Below, in pieces: positions 33,958 through 46,341 of a stretch of DNA of 64,000 nt (position 1 is the stretch's first letter; each line of letters starts with the position of its first letter). Under the pieces are notes generated by a model. The model saw only the letters and a program-made list of their open reading frames with translations. It searched no databases and was not told the DNA's origin. The position numbers were made by a program, and so were the translations under genes. Source of the stretch: Dromiciops gliroides (taxonomy: Eukaryota > Chordata > Mammalia > Microbiotheria > Microbiotheriidae); the NCBI RefSeq assembly GCF_019393635.1, contig NC_057862.1:477838669-477902668 (forward strand). Direction: 5' to 3'.

Positions 33958-35039
33958 AGTCTCAAGACCCAAACCCAAGCCAGGAAGTTATCAAAGAAAA
34001 GATTAAGCCTTAAGCTATTAGCTAGTAAGGAAGATCTTGTTCTATGTCCTAATAAGCTTCGCACCTAAGGCAATGAAACTCCAGCTGGAGATGGAAAACT
34101 TCCTAACCAAAACTGTAGAAAGTAACAGACAGAACATTCTATCTGTTGAATGATTGAATTATCAAGTAGGTAAATCACAAATTTATCAATTGCTTTGCTT
34201 TTGGCAGAAAAAAGAGACTTTCCCCAGTTGCCTTGTACCTGAAGTCCCCTACTACTACAATATCATACTTCTATGTTGGTTTTTGTTATTAATTTACTTA
34301 AATTCCTGTCTGTTTCCTTCTGTCCAGTTAGTCTGTATATATGCTCTGATAAAAATATTACTTTTTCTCCCTCTATTGATCCTCATCCAAATTCCTCTAT
34401 CATATTTATTCCTTGGGATTATCTTCTTAATATATAATGTTATGACCCTGCTCCCTTTTAATTCAACAATAAGCACTCCTTTTATCTATTTATTTTCTTA
34501 TTTTATCTATTCTGTTGCTTTTGAATATAATCTAGCTGTCCAGATCCATATACTACTCAGAAGTCCTATCCAACATACTCTAAGTGAAACCTCTGAGGAT
34601 TTGCTTTCTATGGGTAAGGATATCTGGTTTCCCTTATTTTATTATCAATTCTTTATGCATTTGTCTGTAATCTATAGACATCTAAGGTGATAAGCTTTAT
34701 TGACACTTCTTTTTTTTTTTAAATGTTTTGTCCCATGACTTACTGATCTTTTCTTCTGGTCTTCTTTACACACAGGTGAGTCAGATCAAGGGCCTTTACC
34801 CAGAGGAGGAAAAGGGACAGAAACAGCTAGAGTGACTGATGAATATCCATGAGTGAAGTCCCTGACTCCAGTGGAATTCTGCCAATCCCTGTGTTTAGTC
34901 TTATCTGCTTACCTTGGACTGGTACATTGGTAAAAGACACCAGCTCCCTTTGTCTTTTTCAGTATAACACTTTTTTACCTGCTATCAGCTTCATTCTATT
35001 CCATGTTCTGGGTAGAATCAACTTTCTGGGACTAATTTC
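33958..35039. other. intergenic, nothing recognised
   Basis: AT-rich. A 178-codon plus frame at 34154-34690 is very rich in Leu, Ile and Tyr as expected of AT-rich noncoding DNA. I do not support it as a gene. Confidence 0.4.
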
Positions 35040-35043
35040 ATAG

Positions 35044-35598
35044 TGTTAAGGGCTAAAATTCTAGCTAGTCTGTCTAAAATATCTAATGAGTGGTCGCCAA
35101 TAAATTATAAGCTTTAGCAAGAGTTAGGCTTTTTGTTTTTTGTTTTTATTTATTTATTTTTTTTAGTGAGGCAGTTGGGGTTAAGTGACTTGCCCAGGGT
35201 CACACAGCTAGTAAGTGTTTAAGTGTCTGAGGCCGGATTTGAACTCAGGTACTCCTGACTCCAGGGCCGGTGCTCTATCCACTGCGCCACCTAGCTGCCC
35301 CTAAGAGTTAGGCTTTTAAGCATTTATTAAGGAGAATAAAAATTTAGTAAAGAGAGAGAGAGGCCTACATTCATCTATCTATTAAAGGGAGAGCACATTT
35401 CTAGCTCTGCTCTCCACCGGACTCCACACGAAACAGGAAGAGACAGAGTGCCCAGCTCCCCCTTCCTCCTCCCACCAATACAGGTCACTTCCTGACACCA
35501 AAGAAAAGACTCCTGGTCTTGCCTTCAAAGACCTTCACTTCATGGTGGAGCTTTTCTACAGTAAGTCTCCAGCAGGTGGCGTCATTCCAATCATTACA
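35044..35598 (-). mobile_element. solo LTR (family B), 4-bp TSD ATAG, carrying a SINE
   Basis: The unit runs TGTTAAGGG...CATTACA on the plus strand and is flanked by ATAG at 35040-35043 and 35599-35602. Orientation is minus: AATAAA reads on the minus strand at about 35322-35330. Without its nested SINE it is about 385 bp. Close relatives lie at 52359-52832 and 55820-56194. Confidence 0.88.
35134..35302 (-). mobile_element. WALLSI/WSINE-type SINE inside solo LTR
   Basis: Full-length minus copy with exact TSD 'aagagttaggctttt' at 35119-35133 and 35303-35317. The LTR is therefore older than this SINE insertion. Confidence 0.95.
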
Positions 35599-35602
35599 AT
35601 AG

Positions 35603-36177
35603 ATAGCTTCTTCTCCCTAAGCCATATAAAAGTAGAGAATGCATATCTACATATATTCTTTATCTATGAATATGATTTTGTGGTTTGTATATTGTTCAAT
35701 AAACCTCCTAGTTAACTTAAGGTAGCCAAGGCTGTGAATCTTTTCCTTGAAATCCTCAATTATACATTTTCCTACCTCGATACCTGCTTCTTTCTATGGT
35801 ACTAAATGTGGTACATCTAAATGGGCAGTTATCTACCTCCTTCTCCATTTTCAGACCTACTTATTGGCATGTAACTTAAATTTGTTACAATTACCATTGT
35901 TCTGATTGCTTACCATATATTATGATTGATAAATTGATTCCACAATCACTTATGCATAGTAGATGCTGTACAAAGCATGGTAAATGACCTATGCCTTCTA
36001 AACATTTGTAATTGAAGATACCGTTATGAGCAAATAAAGGACATTCAGATAATTGTGTCAATATGAAAAAATCCACAAATCAGAGTAACAATGAACAAGT
36101 GTATTTATATAATAGAATAGAGAATGAGTACAGAGAAGCACATGTTCATACTGAATGAAAAATCACTTCTACTTTAC
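35603..36177. other. intergenic, nothing recognised
   Basis: No gene or repeat recognised. Confidence 0.4.
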
Positions 36178-36300
36178 TCATTCAATAAATATTCATTGAA
36201 AACTTGTAATATTCAAAGCATTGTGCCATGTAAAGTAGGGAATACCATAAAATGTATAAGATGCTTAATCCTCAAAGAGCTTACAATCAAGTGGTAAGAA
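36178..36300. repeat. repeat X, short diverged copy
   Basis: 'aaagcattgtgccatgtaaa' and 'aaagagcttacaatcaagtg' match the first part of repeat X. Confidence 0.5.
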
Positions 36301-36626
36301 TAAGATATACACATGTGAAACATTGAAATGATAATTATACTATTTATAAAGAGAAAAAAAGCTGGGTTGCTAATGGGACTAACAACCCTCCCCAATTCTA
36401 AGTACCACTTTCTATCAGGACCTTCACTGTTTAATTGACTGGCAGTACCAATAAAGTGAAGTCTGCATTACTCCCCACACCTTACTGTGCTTATCCTTCT
36501 TCCCTTTTGTATCTCCATCTAGAGCCAGATCCTTCTTTCCTACCACATCAATATTTGTTTCCATCTAACACAGATTCCTTCTCTACTTAGGAAGGTGTAT
36601 TGTGCTGGCCTTCTTCCAGGTATGAT

Positions 36627-36704
36627 TGTGTATGTGTGCATGTATATGTATGTATGTATGTATGTATGTGTGTGTGTGTATGTGTGTGTGTGTGTATCTT
36701 TGTG
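36627..36704. repeat. (TATG)n/(TG)n microsatellite
   Basis: Alternating TATG and TG units. Confidence 0.95.
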
Positions 36705-36898
36705 CCCATCTATCTGTTCATCTGTCTATCTGTCTTTCTGTCTCAAATTCTATCTGACCTCTCTTTTAAAAGTCAAGCCCTAGGGCCTAACTCAGTTGTG
36801 TGAACTCCCCATGAACTTCAGTCATTGTTGGAAGTTGGGTTTCATTAATAAGGAGAAGGATAAGGGGAATTTTTATCTTGTTAAAGAAATTCACAGCA

Positions 36899-37153
36899 CG
36901 GTTAGGTGGTGCAGTGAATAGAGCACTGGGTCTGGAGTCAGGAAGACTCATTTTCCTGGGTTCAAATCTGGGCTCAAACACTTACTAGCTGTGTGACCCT
37001 GGTCAAGTCAGTTTACCCTGTTTGCTTCAGTTTCCTCATCTGTAAAATGATCTGGATAAGAAAATGGCAAAACACTCTAGTATCTTTGCCAAGAAAACCC
37101 CAAATAGGATCATAAAGAGTTAGACACAACAGGAAAACAACTGAACAACAACA
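36899..37153 (+). mobile_element. CORE-SINE with RTE/BovB-type 3' tail
   Basis: The head ('ggtggtgcagtgaatagagc') and core ('gtgtgaccctggtcaagtca', 'ctcatctgtaaaatgatc') are MIR/WALLSI-like. The 3' end is different: 'gccaagaaaaccccaaatag', 'cataaagagttagacacaac' and a final 'tgaacaacaacaaa'. This matches, on the opposite strand, the BovB-like terminus at 1072, which points to RTE-driven mobilisation. Confidence 0.8.
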
Positions 37154-37214
37154 AAGGGAATTTACTTTTTATTAAGAAGACACCACAAGAAGGAGCTTGC
37201 TTCATTCCACTTCC

Positions 37215-37460
37215 TTCTGTTCATTATAATGGCAATAGCTGGCCTTTATAAACAGATTTATAGTTTGAAAAGTACTTTATATGCATATTACCATATTTGA
37301 GACTTCAAATCTCATATCGCAAATTTTAACAGGTACTATTATCCTCATATTACAAATGAGGAAACTGAGGATCAGAGATGTCCAATGACATCCATGGTCA
37401 CATAGATAGTAGATGTCAGAAACAGGATAAGAATCCAGCTCTTCATTATTCAAAGAGTTG
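37215..37460 (-). mobile_element. MIR-like CORE-SINE
   Basis: 'tactattatcctcatattac', 'aatgaggaaactgaggatca' and 'catggtcacatagatagtag' in minus orientation. Confidence 0.75.
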
Positions 37461-37569
37461 TGTTCTATCCAATAAACACACTGCCTTATATTAATTACAT
37501 ACATATCTAATTTCTTATTTTTATAAAAGTTATCTAGACATGTTATCCTTGATAAAAACTATGAGAAGG

Positions 37570-37737
37570 TGGGGACAGCTAGGTGGTGCAGTGGATAAAG
37601 CACTGGCCCTGGATTCAGGAGGACCTGAGTTCAAATCCAGCTTCAGACACTTGACACTTACTAGCTGTGTGATCCTGGGCAAGTCACTTTAACCCTCATT
37701 GCCCTGCAAAAAAACAAAAACAAAAAACAAACAAACA
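37570..37737 (+). mobile_element. WALLSI/WSINE-type SINE
   Basis: Full-length plus copy. The exact TSD is 'aaaaactatgagaagg' at 37554-37569 and 37738-37753. Confidence 0.95.
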
Positions 37738-37753
37738 AAAAACTATGAGAAGG

Positions 37754-40475
37754 AGACAAGCTGGTTTTCATAAGCAATTTTCTACAGTAGAACTTAATTC
37801 ACAGTCACATAATTGACTGAAATAATATTTGTTGTTTATTCATTTTTTAAAAGCACTCAGCTGAATAGAGCAAAATACAGACTTATGGGCTTTCCTCCCA
37901 CAAGGTGTCTCTATGTATATGTTATGAACACACAAGGTTCTTTGATAGATGTAACAACAGAGATAACTTTGGTCCATAATTCTGTTTATCAGCATCAAAT
38001 GAGGCACAACACAAGGAACTACATGTTATCCAAAAATATTTGCCATTGCATGGAAGATAAGAGGTTCTCTAGCGATGATAAGGTGCTCCAGGTCTTCTTG
38101 TTTGTGGATGTCATGTGCTACTCGAATCAAGCCCCATAATATTGCAGGGCCTCTTCAAATAATCCTTCAAACAGTCCATATAGGGGGTGGAGAATGAATG
38201 AAAAATGCCTTTTGTCTAGCTAGACTGATATGGAGACAGATGATAAATGTTTCCCTAGCGTAGTTGCCATCTTGAAGACCCAAAAGAGAGACACGGTGAT
38301 GTGCAGTGTAGGATTGAATAACTTCAGGGCAGCAATATAAACGGTGCCTACAGCCACTTTAATGTATCTTATGCACCTACTTATTCATATATTGTGTCTC
38401 CCATTAGAACGTAAGCTCCTTAAGGGCAAGGACTGGTGTTGGGTTTTTTTACATTTATCTGTATTTCTGGAGCTCAACACAGTTACTAGCACATTGTAAG
38501 TGTTTAATTAATGCTTTTTGATTGATTCATTCACTGTTTATAAGTGAGACATTAAAAAAGAGAGTGACTATGTTTTATGGAAAAGTCACCAAAATATACC
38601 TGAGAAACAGTCCAGAAGCCTACAATTGAAAATGCCAGAAAGAAGGGGAGAGATCTGAAAAGGCATTCTAGGAAGCTAATACACTAAGAAAGTGGTTTGA
38701 TTTAAAACCTCCAAGAAGCAGATGGTCATCCATCCTTAGGAAGATCTGTAATCTCAGCTTTCCCCACCTAACTTTTCTATATCTGATCATTTCCAGCTGT
38801 TCCTAAAGATCATAATGCAAGGCAATTATGTACCTATACAAACCTCAACCCCATCAATGGCAAAAATCTTGGAGAACATATTTTTCTATTTTATTCCTTT
38901 GATATTGACAAATAGAGAATTGTTGATCAAAGATTTTTCTGTAATATATATCAAGGAATCTTGTATGCTCATAATGATGCATAGAGATACCTTGTTAGAT
39001 GAAAGCCCTTAAACCTACATTTTACTCTACCATGTCCTATTCATCATTGAACCCCAACCCTTGATTAATCTCTACCAGGTACTTTCTCCATTCTTCCTCA
39101 TGTTGCTGAATGGTGCAGGAGGAAGTTATATAACCTTGTATGTTAAATAATCATTATTAGGCACTCACTGCTACAAGGCAGTCAACTGGCAAATATGGCA
39201 AGCATAGATATTCCTTTCTTGATTCCAGTAAATCATTAAGTCAATAAACATTTGGAGGCCTGATTCTAGCTATGGATGAGTTAGTAGCTTATACTGTGGA
39301 ATATTGAAAAATTCTCTAGTTAACTACTGAGCTAGAGCTAAGTAGATATACAAATGGAGTAGTCCTCCCAATCCACCACTCTCCTTTCTTTCAATCAACA
39401 GTGAGACAATTAATTTGAGCTATCTCCAGAGAGCTAGGTGAGGGCAGGGCAGCTGCTTCCATTTCTGCACCTGGCTGTGCCAACTAGGGGCCAATTGGCT
39501 GCCCCATCTCTTTGTTTTTTCATAATCTTAGGTGATGAATATCCCAAGAAGTATCCAGGTTAGTTTAAGGGTTCTGAAAGGTCCAAAGATTCTAAGAGAA
39601 CTTAGAAGTGGCAGCTACAATGTTCTTAAAGTGGCAGTGGCTGAGGTCAGTAAAAACATCTGCATCAAGAATGGAGACATCGTGGGGAAATCCATGGAGG
39701 AGGAAAGATAATCATGAAGGAAAAAGCAGGATCTGGAGAATCCTTAGCTATAGCTTAATGTGGGAAATTGTCCCGGTTTTGACCAAGAGGGGGAATGCGA
39801 AGGAGGATAACCTGCTGTGATTTTGGCCAGGTCCCTTCTAGGCATATCTCACTGATTAACTGCCTAAGGTTCCCAGGAACTAGCCATTCCTGGGGACTAT
39901 AAACAATTCCAGGAGTAGTCCTTGGGGGTTGACTCCCCCTCAGGAGTATGCCCTGAGAAACTAATGGTTATTCCACCTTGAGAAGCTTCATAAACAATTT
40001 TAGAAGGTAGTACTTATATTATTTGCTTGTGAATTGGCTCAAAAGGCCCAAATCCTGTACTGACTCTGTCTGAATTCTACATGGAAGTGTATATCTTAAA
40101 CTTTGTTTTTATGTTTAAAGCTGCATTTCCTAGGAAGCAATTTCCCCTTGGAGAACTAGGAATTTACCCCAACTCTCAGACTTCTGTTTCAGTATTCCTT
40201 TTACTATGTGATGGCAGCTTCTCATCTGACTTACATGAATCATCAGTGTTTTCCTAGTTGGCCTTTCCTTCAATTTCATGTGCTTTATCCCCTTGTATAT
40301 CCATTCAGAAAGAAGCTTATAGGGCATAACTTGGTATTCTAATGTATCCATGCCTCCTTATTCTGTATGAATTATATCAATGTAACCCTTGTATTGGAGA
40401 ATCTCATGACACAAAGGATCCAAGCATACTTAGAGGATTTTTCTCAGTCCCTGCTTCATAGTACCATCCTGACCT

Positions 40476-40506
<31 letters not shown>

Positions 40507-41119
40507 CATCTAGGGAAGAGTATGCATTGACAGCATACTTCCAAGTATACTGTTCTTAATACTATAGAAGACAATGTTATTGAATAAAGGAAAACAAGAG
40601 AGAGACCATTAAACTGAGCAACCATTAATCCCAGACATTTATGGATATCTCCATGAGGGATTGACTAGAGGCAGCCTGAACAGGTTCAGGAGAGCTGATT
40701 GTTAAATTTTCAGTGAGAGTATTTAAAGCTCAGAAATCTGCAAATGCTACAAATCAGAACTTGATTTATTGTTATGCTGATTGTCTAGACAGGAAAGTGA
40801 TGGTGAAAACATTAATAATGTATATTAAACTTAAAAATGTACTGTCCATACATTTTTTTTCAGAGAGCCAGCATGTTTCTGCTTATAGTCTTGTGTGACA
40901 CCTCCTCTGAAATACTCCCTAAACTCAATGTTCATAGGTTGGGTTTCCAAGCAAAGAGACTATTTTTAGTAGTAACCCTGTGGAATTACATTTCTAATAG
41001 TATATCTTATGGAATGAGTTCCTACCAGTGTACTTCTCATTAACAATTAGTAGGTTTAATTAGCTTTTAGCAAAGGCACTAAGATGGTTATATGGGGTTT
41101 GGGAGAATGGGAAGGGAAC
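37754..41119. other. intergenic, few recognisable elements
   Basis: Long stretch with an L2-type 3' tail at about 38340-38530 ('attagaacgtaagctcctta') and a (CA)n tract at 40480-40506. Otherwise I recognise no gene or repeat. This is the longest repeat-poor interval in the window. Confidence 0.4.
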
Positions 41120-41350
41120 AAGCATTTATATAATACATGCCAAGTACTTTATAGTACTAAGTGCTCTCTAATCATTGTGTCATTTGATTCTCACAACAAC
41201 CCAATGGAGTAAGTGTTGTTATTATCCCCATTTAATAGTTGAGGAAACTGAAGCAAACAAAGGCTAAGTGACTTCACCATTGTCACACAGCTCATAAGTG
41301 TCTCAGGTCAGATTTGAAGTCAATTCTTCCTTATTATAAGACCAGCTATT
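41120..41350 (-). mobile_element. MIR/THER-like CORE-SINE
   Basis: 'aagcatttatataatacatg', 'gttattatccccatttaata', 'gttgaggaaactgaagcaaa' and 'tcacacagctcataagtgtc' in minus orientation. Confidence 0.85.
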
Positions 41351-43099
41351 CACTAAACTATGATACTCTATACTAAACCACATACTAGACTAGACTAGAC
41401 TATATTCATATGTAGTATATTTGTATATAATACTATACTGCATGTTACATATATAATAGTTATATATTATATGATATATTATACATATAATAATTATACA
41501 TTATATTTTACTCTAGTATTATTGTATAAAAGAGTTGGTATAAACATTTCCCCCAAATCCTGGAGTACACTATCCTACAAATACATGTAGTGTTCATGGG
41601 AAGAGTGAGATCAAACTTCCATTTGTGGTAGCGTACACATATAAGATACATGTATGTCAAAGGGTAACAGCACTGAATTGTGAAGACTGAAAGTCCTTTC
41701 TTTTTTTTCTTTCCTTCCTTTTTCCTGTCTTTGTCTTATATAGTTCCTTTTTGATACAGTTCTCTGTGGGGTAGACCACTCAGTGGAATTTCCAGGATCT
41801 TCTTTCATAAGTCCATAGCAGGTACTTTTCCTCTCCAAAAAGAGTAACAAATCTGTATCTGTGTTTGGTATATCATTTTGTTTCCAACTGGAAACACTAT
41901 GTCTTACTGTTCTAGTAACTCCAGTGACATGGTCAATGGGGATGGGATGACTCTCTAGACTTTTCCCTCATCAGCTGCCTTCTCAACCTGGAGATACCTT
42001 GGTCATGAGGCTATCCATATGATTAATTTAGGAAGGGACTTAGTTTCACTTCACTCCTGACTTGATTCTTTGGATTTCACATCTTCTTCCTCCTTCATCT
42101 TCTTGACAATTTCCATGGTCCCACATGAATATGTTATCCCAGCTCCAACTTTCCAGTTCCCCTTTATGTGTTGTCTTCCCCTATTAGAATGTAAGTTCCT
42201 TGTGGGGTAGGGATTGCTTGCTGGATTGAATTTATATCCCTTGTGCTTAGTAAAGTGCCTAACATATAGTAAACATTTGTTAAATTATTTCTCTAGCTCA
42301 TCCTCCTACATTCTGCCACCACAAATATTCCTTCAGAGGCCTGGTTTTTCCTCTTCTTCTAGCTCTGAATCTCCAATTGTTAAACTGTTGAAATTCCTTC
42401 AGCTATGTAAAGCTTGAGTGCACAGCTAATCATGCTGTTCTCTTCTTGAGGGGAATTAAAGAAGTTTGTACCCATAAAGCCAAGGGGCATAGGTGCATAT
42501 TTTTTAAACTTTAAATCCTCATCTTGTATGATCACAATTATACTTACCACATTCGGGGGCTTCCCTGCTCCAGAATATAAGGGCTCCTTTAATGGAGGCT
42601 CCTCGCCGCACCATGTTGGCTTGCTTCACTTTGTTAGTCAAAATGGGGGATAGAGTACATATTTCTTTGCTCTCTCAAATTTTTTGTCATTTGTCATGAC
42701 TCTTGGCTCTTTAGTATGGCCATATTGTCTTACAGTTTCTTAGGCATGTTGAGTGTGTCTCTGGAGTTTACTGGTTCTTCAGTGAGATCTTCCTAGTACA
42801 AGAAGAGAACAAAGTCTTTAAAGTTGCCTCCTCTTTTCCCTGGTTGTCAGTGCTCCATTCTTTCTTTTTCTAGTTTCCACCAACTCCAAAGTTACCAACT
42901 CCAAAGCATCATCATAAATCCCTTCAGGAATATAATATATCCAAGAAGCAAAAGAAGAAAAGCTTCTTGTACTTACTATATCTCTCCTCTAAGGGAAAAA
43001 TTGCAATGCTTTTGAATTATACCAGATACTATCTTTGTGTGAGGTGTAGGGGGGTAATAAAGGGACTCTGGGTCAATTAAGCGCCCCCAACAATTACCA
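41351..43099. other. intergenic, AT-rich, with an L2-type tail
   Basis: Starts with an AT-rich palindromic stretch (41390-41530). An L2-type 3' tail lies at 42110-42290 ('agaatgtaagttccttgtgg'). No gene seen. Confidence 0.4.
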
Positions 43100-43578
43100 A
43101 CCCTCCTAGATCACTGCCTTGTTGTGGCAGAGGGATTTGTGTAGCTAACTATGAACTACATGGTGCAGGGTTACCCAGACAGACCATAGTATAGAGTTTG
43201 GACAAAAGGTAAGCCACTGGAAGAGGAAATGACAAGCCACTCCAGTATGTTTGCCAAGAAAACCCCATGGATAGTATTAAAATGGTAAAAGAGATGACAT
43301 TGGAAGATGAGCCCCAAAGGTCAGAAGTTATCCTATTTGTTACTGGGGAAGAGTGGAAGACACTTACAAGTAGCTCCAGTACTAATGAAGCAACTGGGCC
43401 AAAGAAAGCTCAGCTGCAGATGTGTCTTGTGATGAAAGGAAAGTCTGATTCTGAAAAGATAAATATTGTGTAGGAATCTAGAAGGTAAGATCTATGGATA
43501 TGGTCAAACAGGAGATGGAAAGATTAAACACCAACATCTTGGGTATTAGTGAACTTAAATAGATGGACATGAGTGAAA
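43100..43578 (+). mobile_element. BovB-like RTE LINE, 5' region to endonuclease start
   Basis: The text follows BovB order: 'agctccagtactaatgaagc', 'aactgggccaaag', 'cttgtgatgaaaggaaag', then the start of the endonuclease domain at 43475-43578 ('gtcaaacaggagatgg', 'cttgggtattagtgaactta'). It ends abruptly where minus-oriented L1 sequence begins. Confidence 0.75.
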
Positions 43579-43916
43579 TTTGTAAACAACATATTGTAGG
43601 ATTCTGTTTTTTTATCCACTCTGCTATTTGCTTCCATTTTAGGGGAAAGTTCATCCCATTCACATTCACAGTTAAGATTATTAACTGTTTATTTCCCTCC
43701 ATCCTCTTTTCTCCTTTTGTTTGTACTCTTTTTCCCCTTCTTTCACCCTATTCCTCCTGATCAGTGTTTTGCTTCTGACCACTGCTTCCCTCAATCTGCC
43801 CTCCCTTTTATCAGCTGCCCTTCCTTTTCTTGCCCCTTATTTCCCCCACTTCTGCCCTCCTTTCTATCAATACCACCCTTTTCCCCTTCCCCTTTTGTTT
43901 CCTTAAAGAGTAAGCT

Positions 43917-44100
43917 AAGTTGCAGAAATATGTTTAATGTGATTGTACATATATAACCTATATCAGATTACTTGCTATCTTGAGGAGGAAGGGAGGGAGG
44001 GGAGAGAGGGAAAAGAATTTGAAACAAGAAATTTTATAAAAACAAATGTTGAAAATTATGTCTACATGTAACTGGAAAATAATAAAATATTTATATGGAA
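43917..44100 (+). mobile_element. short 5'-truncated L1 3' end with 12-bp TSD
   Basis: Only 184 bp of L1 3' UTR ('gcagaaatatgtttaatgtg' to 'ataaaatatttatatgg'), flanked by exact 'aaagagtaagct' at 43905-43916 and 44101-44112. It sits in opposite orientation inside L1 copy C. Confidence 0.92.
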
Positions 44101-44402
44101 AAAGAGTAAGCTGTTTCTTTATACAAATGAGAGTGTATTTTATTCCTTCCCTGAACCAAATCTGATGAGAGTATGGTTGAAACAATGCTCATCCCTCCCT
44201 TCTTTCCCTCTATTGTAATGGGCTCTTTTTGTTCCTCTTCATATGATGTAATTAATCCCATTCCACCTTCCCCTTCCTCTCCTTCCCCTAATCTCCTTTT
44301 ATTCTGCCCCTTAAGTTTCTTTATATCATCACATCAAAGCTAATTTAATAACAATACCTTAACAGAGATACAGATCCCAAGAGTTAAAAGTATTATCCTC
44401 CC

Positions 44403-45023
44403 TCATAGGGATGTAAGCAGTTCAACCTTATTGAACAACGGTGTGCCCCTCCCCCCCTTGTTTACCTCTTTATACTTCTCTTGAATCTTGTATTTGGAGA
44501 TCAAATTTTCTGGTCTTTCTCTTAGGAAACCTTGGAAGTCCCCTACTTCATTTAATGTCCATCTTTTTCCCTGAAAGAGAATGATCAGTTTTGCTGGGTA
44601 ATTGATTATTGGTTGTAATCCAAGCTCCTTTGCCTTCCTGAATATCATATTCCAAGCCCTGCAATCCTTTAATGTTGAAGCTGCCAGGCCCTCTGAAATC
44701 CTGACTGTGGCTCCATGATATTTGAATTGTTTCTTTCTGGCTGCTTGGAGTATTTTCTCCTTCACCTGACAATTCTGGAGTTTGGCTACAATATTCCTTG
44801 AAGTGTTCCTTTTGGGGTCTCTTTCAGGAGGTGATTGGCAGATTCTTTCAATGATGATTTTATCCTCTGATTCCATAATTTCAGGGCAGTTCTCCTCCAT
44901 AATTTCCTGGAATATGGTGTCTAGACTCTTTTCTTGATCATGGCTTTCAGGTAGTCCAATAATTCTTAGATTATCTCTCAGATCTATTTTCAGGTCAGTT
45001 GTTTTTCCAATGAGGTATTTCAC
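44403..45023 (-). pseudogene. L1 ORF1, RRM and C-terminal domain (copy C)
   Basis: The minus frame is open for 206 codons: RRM-like 'DLRDNLRIIGLPESHDQEKS', then 'RNIVAKLQNCQVKEKILQAA' and 'LAASTLKDCRAWNMIFRKAK', the single-strand nucleic-acid binding half of ORF1p. Its N-terminal half lies at 46341-45836 beyond a solo LTR. The frame is almost undamaged apart from the LTR. Confidence 0.88.
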
Positions 45024-45047
45024 ATTTTCTTCTATTTTTTTTCAGTC

Positions 45048-45831
45048 TGTTTGGGACAAAATTGCCTCAGTTTACCCAAATAACTCGAGGAGACCACCAA
45101 GTCAAGCAGAGGCAGATTTATTACATTCTCATGAGAACAGGCAACCCCATGACCCCATTGCAAGGGATGAGGAGCACAATAATGAGCTTGTGAGTTGAGT
45201 TTTTATAGAAATTTTGAGGGGGGGAGTTCCCTCGTGCATAGGGTGAGCTCACAATCTAACATCCAATCCTGTCTCACCCAAGATGCATGTTCAGCTTGTG
45301 ATCAGGGTATAATGCATGCTCAGCTATGTGCAAGAGCTAGGGGAAAGGAGAGGGGGGAAAAGGTCAAACCAAGGAAGGGGGAAAGGGTGAAACCATGGGA
45401 GGGGTGAAACCACTCCAAAAAACTCCACCCAGGTAAGGAAAATGGGGAAGAAGGGAGTGATGGTACTGGGGTGGGGTGGGGGGAGTTAGGACTTAGGAAT
45501 ACAAAAGGGAGAGGTAAGATTTGGGTGTATCTGTACTAACAGGAGACATCTTTCCTGTCTAGTCATAGAACAAGGGGGGAGGGTAAGGGGTGTGTTGTAG
45601 CAACAGTATAACTAACCCATAACAAGGATTGGAGGTTTGGAATATAGGCAAGGGAGGGAAAGGGGTACCAGGGTACATCAGGTTCAGTAAGGCAAGATAC
45701 ATGATTTCTATTATAATCTATGGAATAAAAGATGAACAAAATGATCTGACTATAACAGGGACTGGGGGCTGGGTACTTTCCAGACCCCATCCTCATAATC
45801 TGAACTGACTCAAGTCCACCTATCCCATACA
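45048..45831 (-). mobile_element. solo LTR (family C), 4-bp TSD AGTC
   Basis: 784 bp with TG/CA ends, flanked by AGTC at 45044-45047 and 45832-45835. On the minus strand it has TATAAAAA (complement near 45199-45206) and AATAAA (near 45117-45124), and shares a 3' region with 47128-47737 ('gggtaaactgaggc'). It splits L1 ORF1 of copy C exactly, with ORF1 coding sequence on both sides. Confidence 0.9.
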
Positions 45832-45835
45832 AGTC

Positions 45836-46341
45836 TTTTGACTCTGCTTGACAGATTCTTGGTTTCTCATGGAGTTATTAACTTCCATCTGCCCAATTTT
45901 AATTTTTAAGGCATTATTTTCCTCAGTAAGCTTTTGTACCTCTTTTTCCATTTGGCCAATTTTTTCTCCCATTTGGCTCTTCTTTTCTCCAATCTGGCCA
46001 TTCTTTTCTCCCATTTGGCCAATTGTATTTTTTAAGGAATTGTTTTCCTCAGTGAATTTTTGTTCTTCTTTTTCCAGCATAACTCTCATTTCTCTCATTT
46101 CTTTTTCCATTTTTTCTTCTACCTTTCTCATTTGGTTTTTAAAAGCCTTTTTGAGCTCTTCAAAGAAGGCTTTTTGGTCTTGAGACAAGATCCTCTTCCC
46201 ACTTGAGTCTTTACTTGTAGGCATTTTGACAAACTCATCTGAGTTTGAGTTTTGGTCTTCCCTTTCACCATAGAAACTGTCAATGAAAAAAACAAATAAA
46301 CTACTTCTGCTGTATGTATGGATCACAACAAAATGTAGCAA
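45836..46341 (-). pseudogene. L1 ORF1, coiled-coil half (copy C)
   Basis: The minus frame encodes a long coiled coil: 'FEELKKAFKNQMRKVEEKME', then tandem heptads of the type GQMGEKN, GQIGEKK, SQMGEKI, GQMEKEV, then 'KLTEENNALKIKIGQME'. This is the trimerisation domain of ORF1p. The tandem heptads are additional to those in copy B. Confidence 0.85.

Noticed and set aside
34154..34690. 178-codon plus-strand frame rich in Leu, Ile, Phe and Tyr, looking like a membrane protein
   Set aside because: Composition is what AT-rich intergenic DNA gives; no homology recognised, no promoter, and the frame has no conserved motif.
37813..38139. 108-codon plus-strand frame
   Set aside because: No recognisable domain; flanked by repeats; AT-rich composition.
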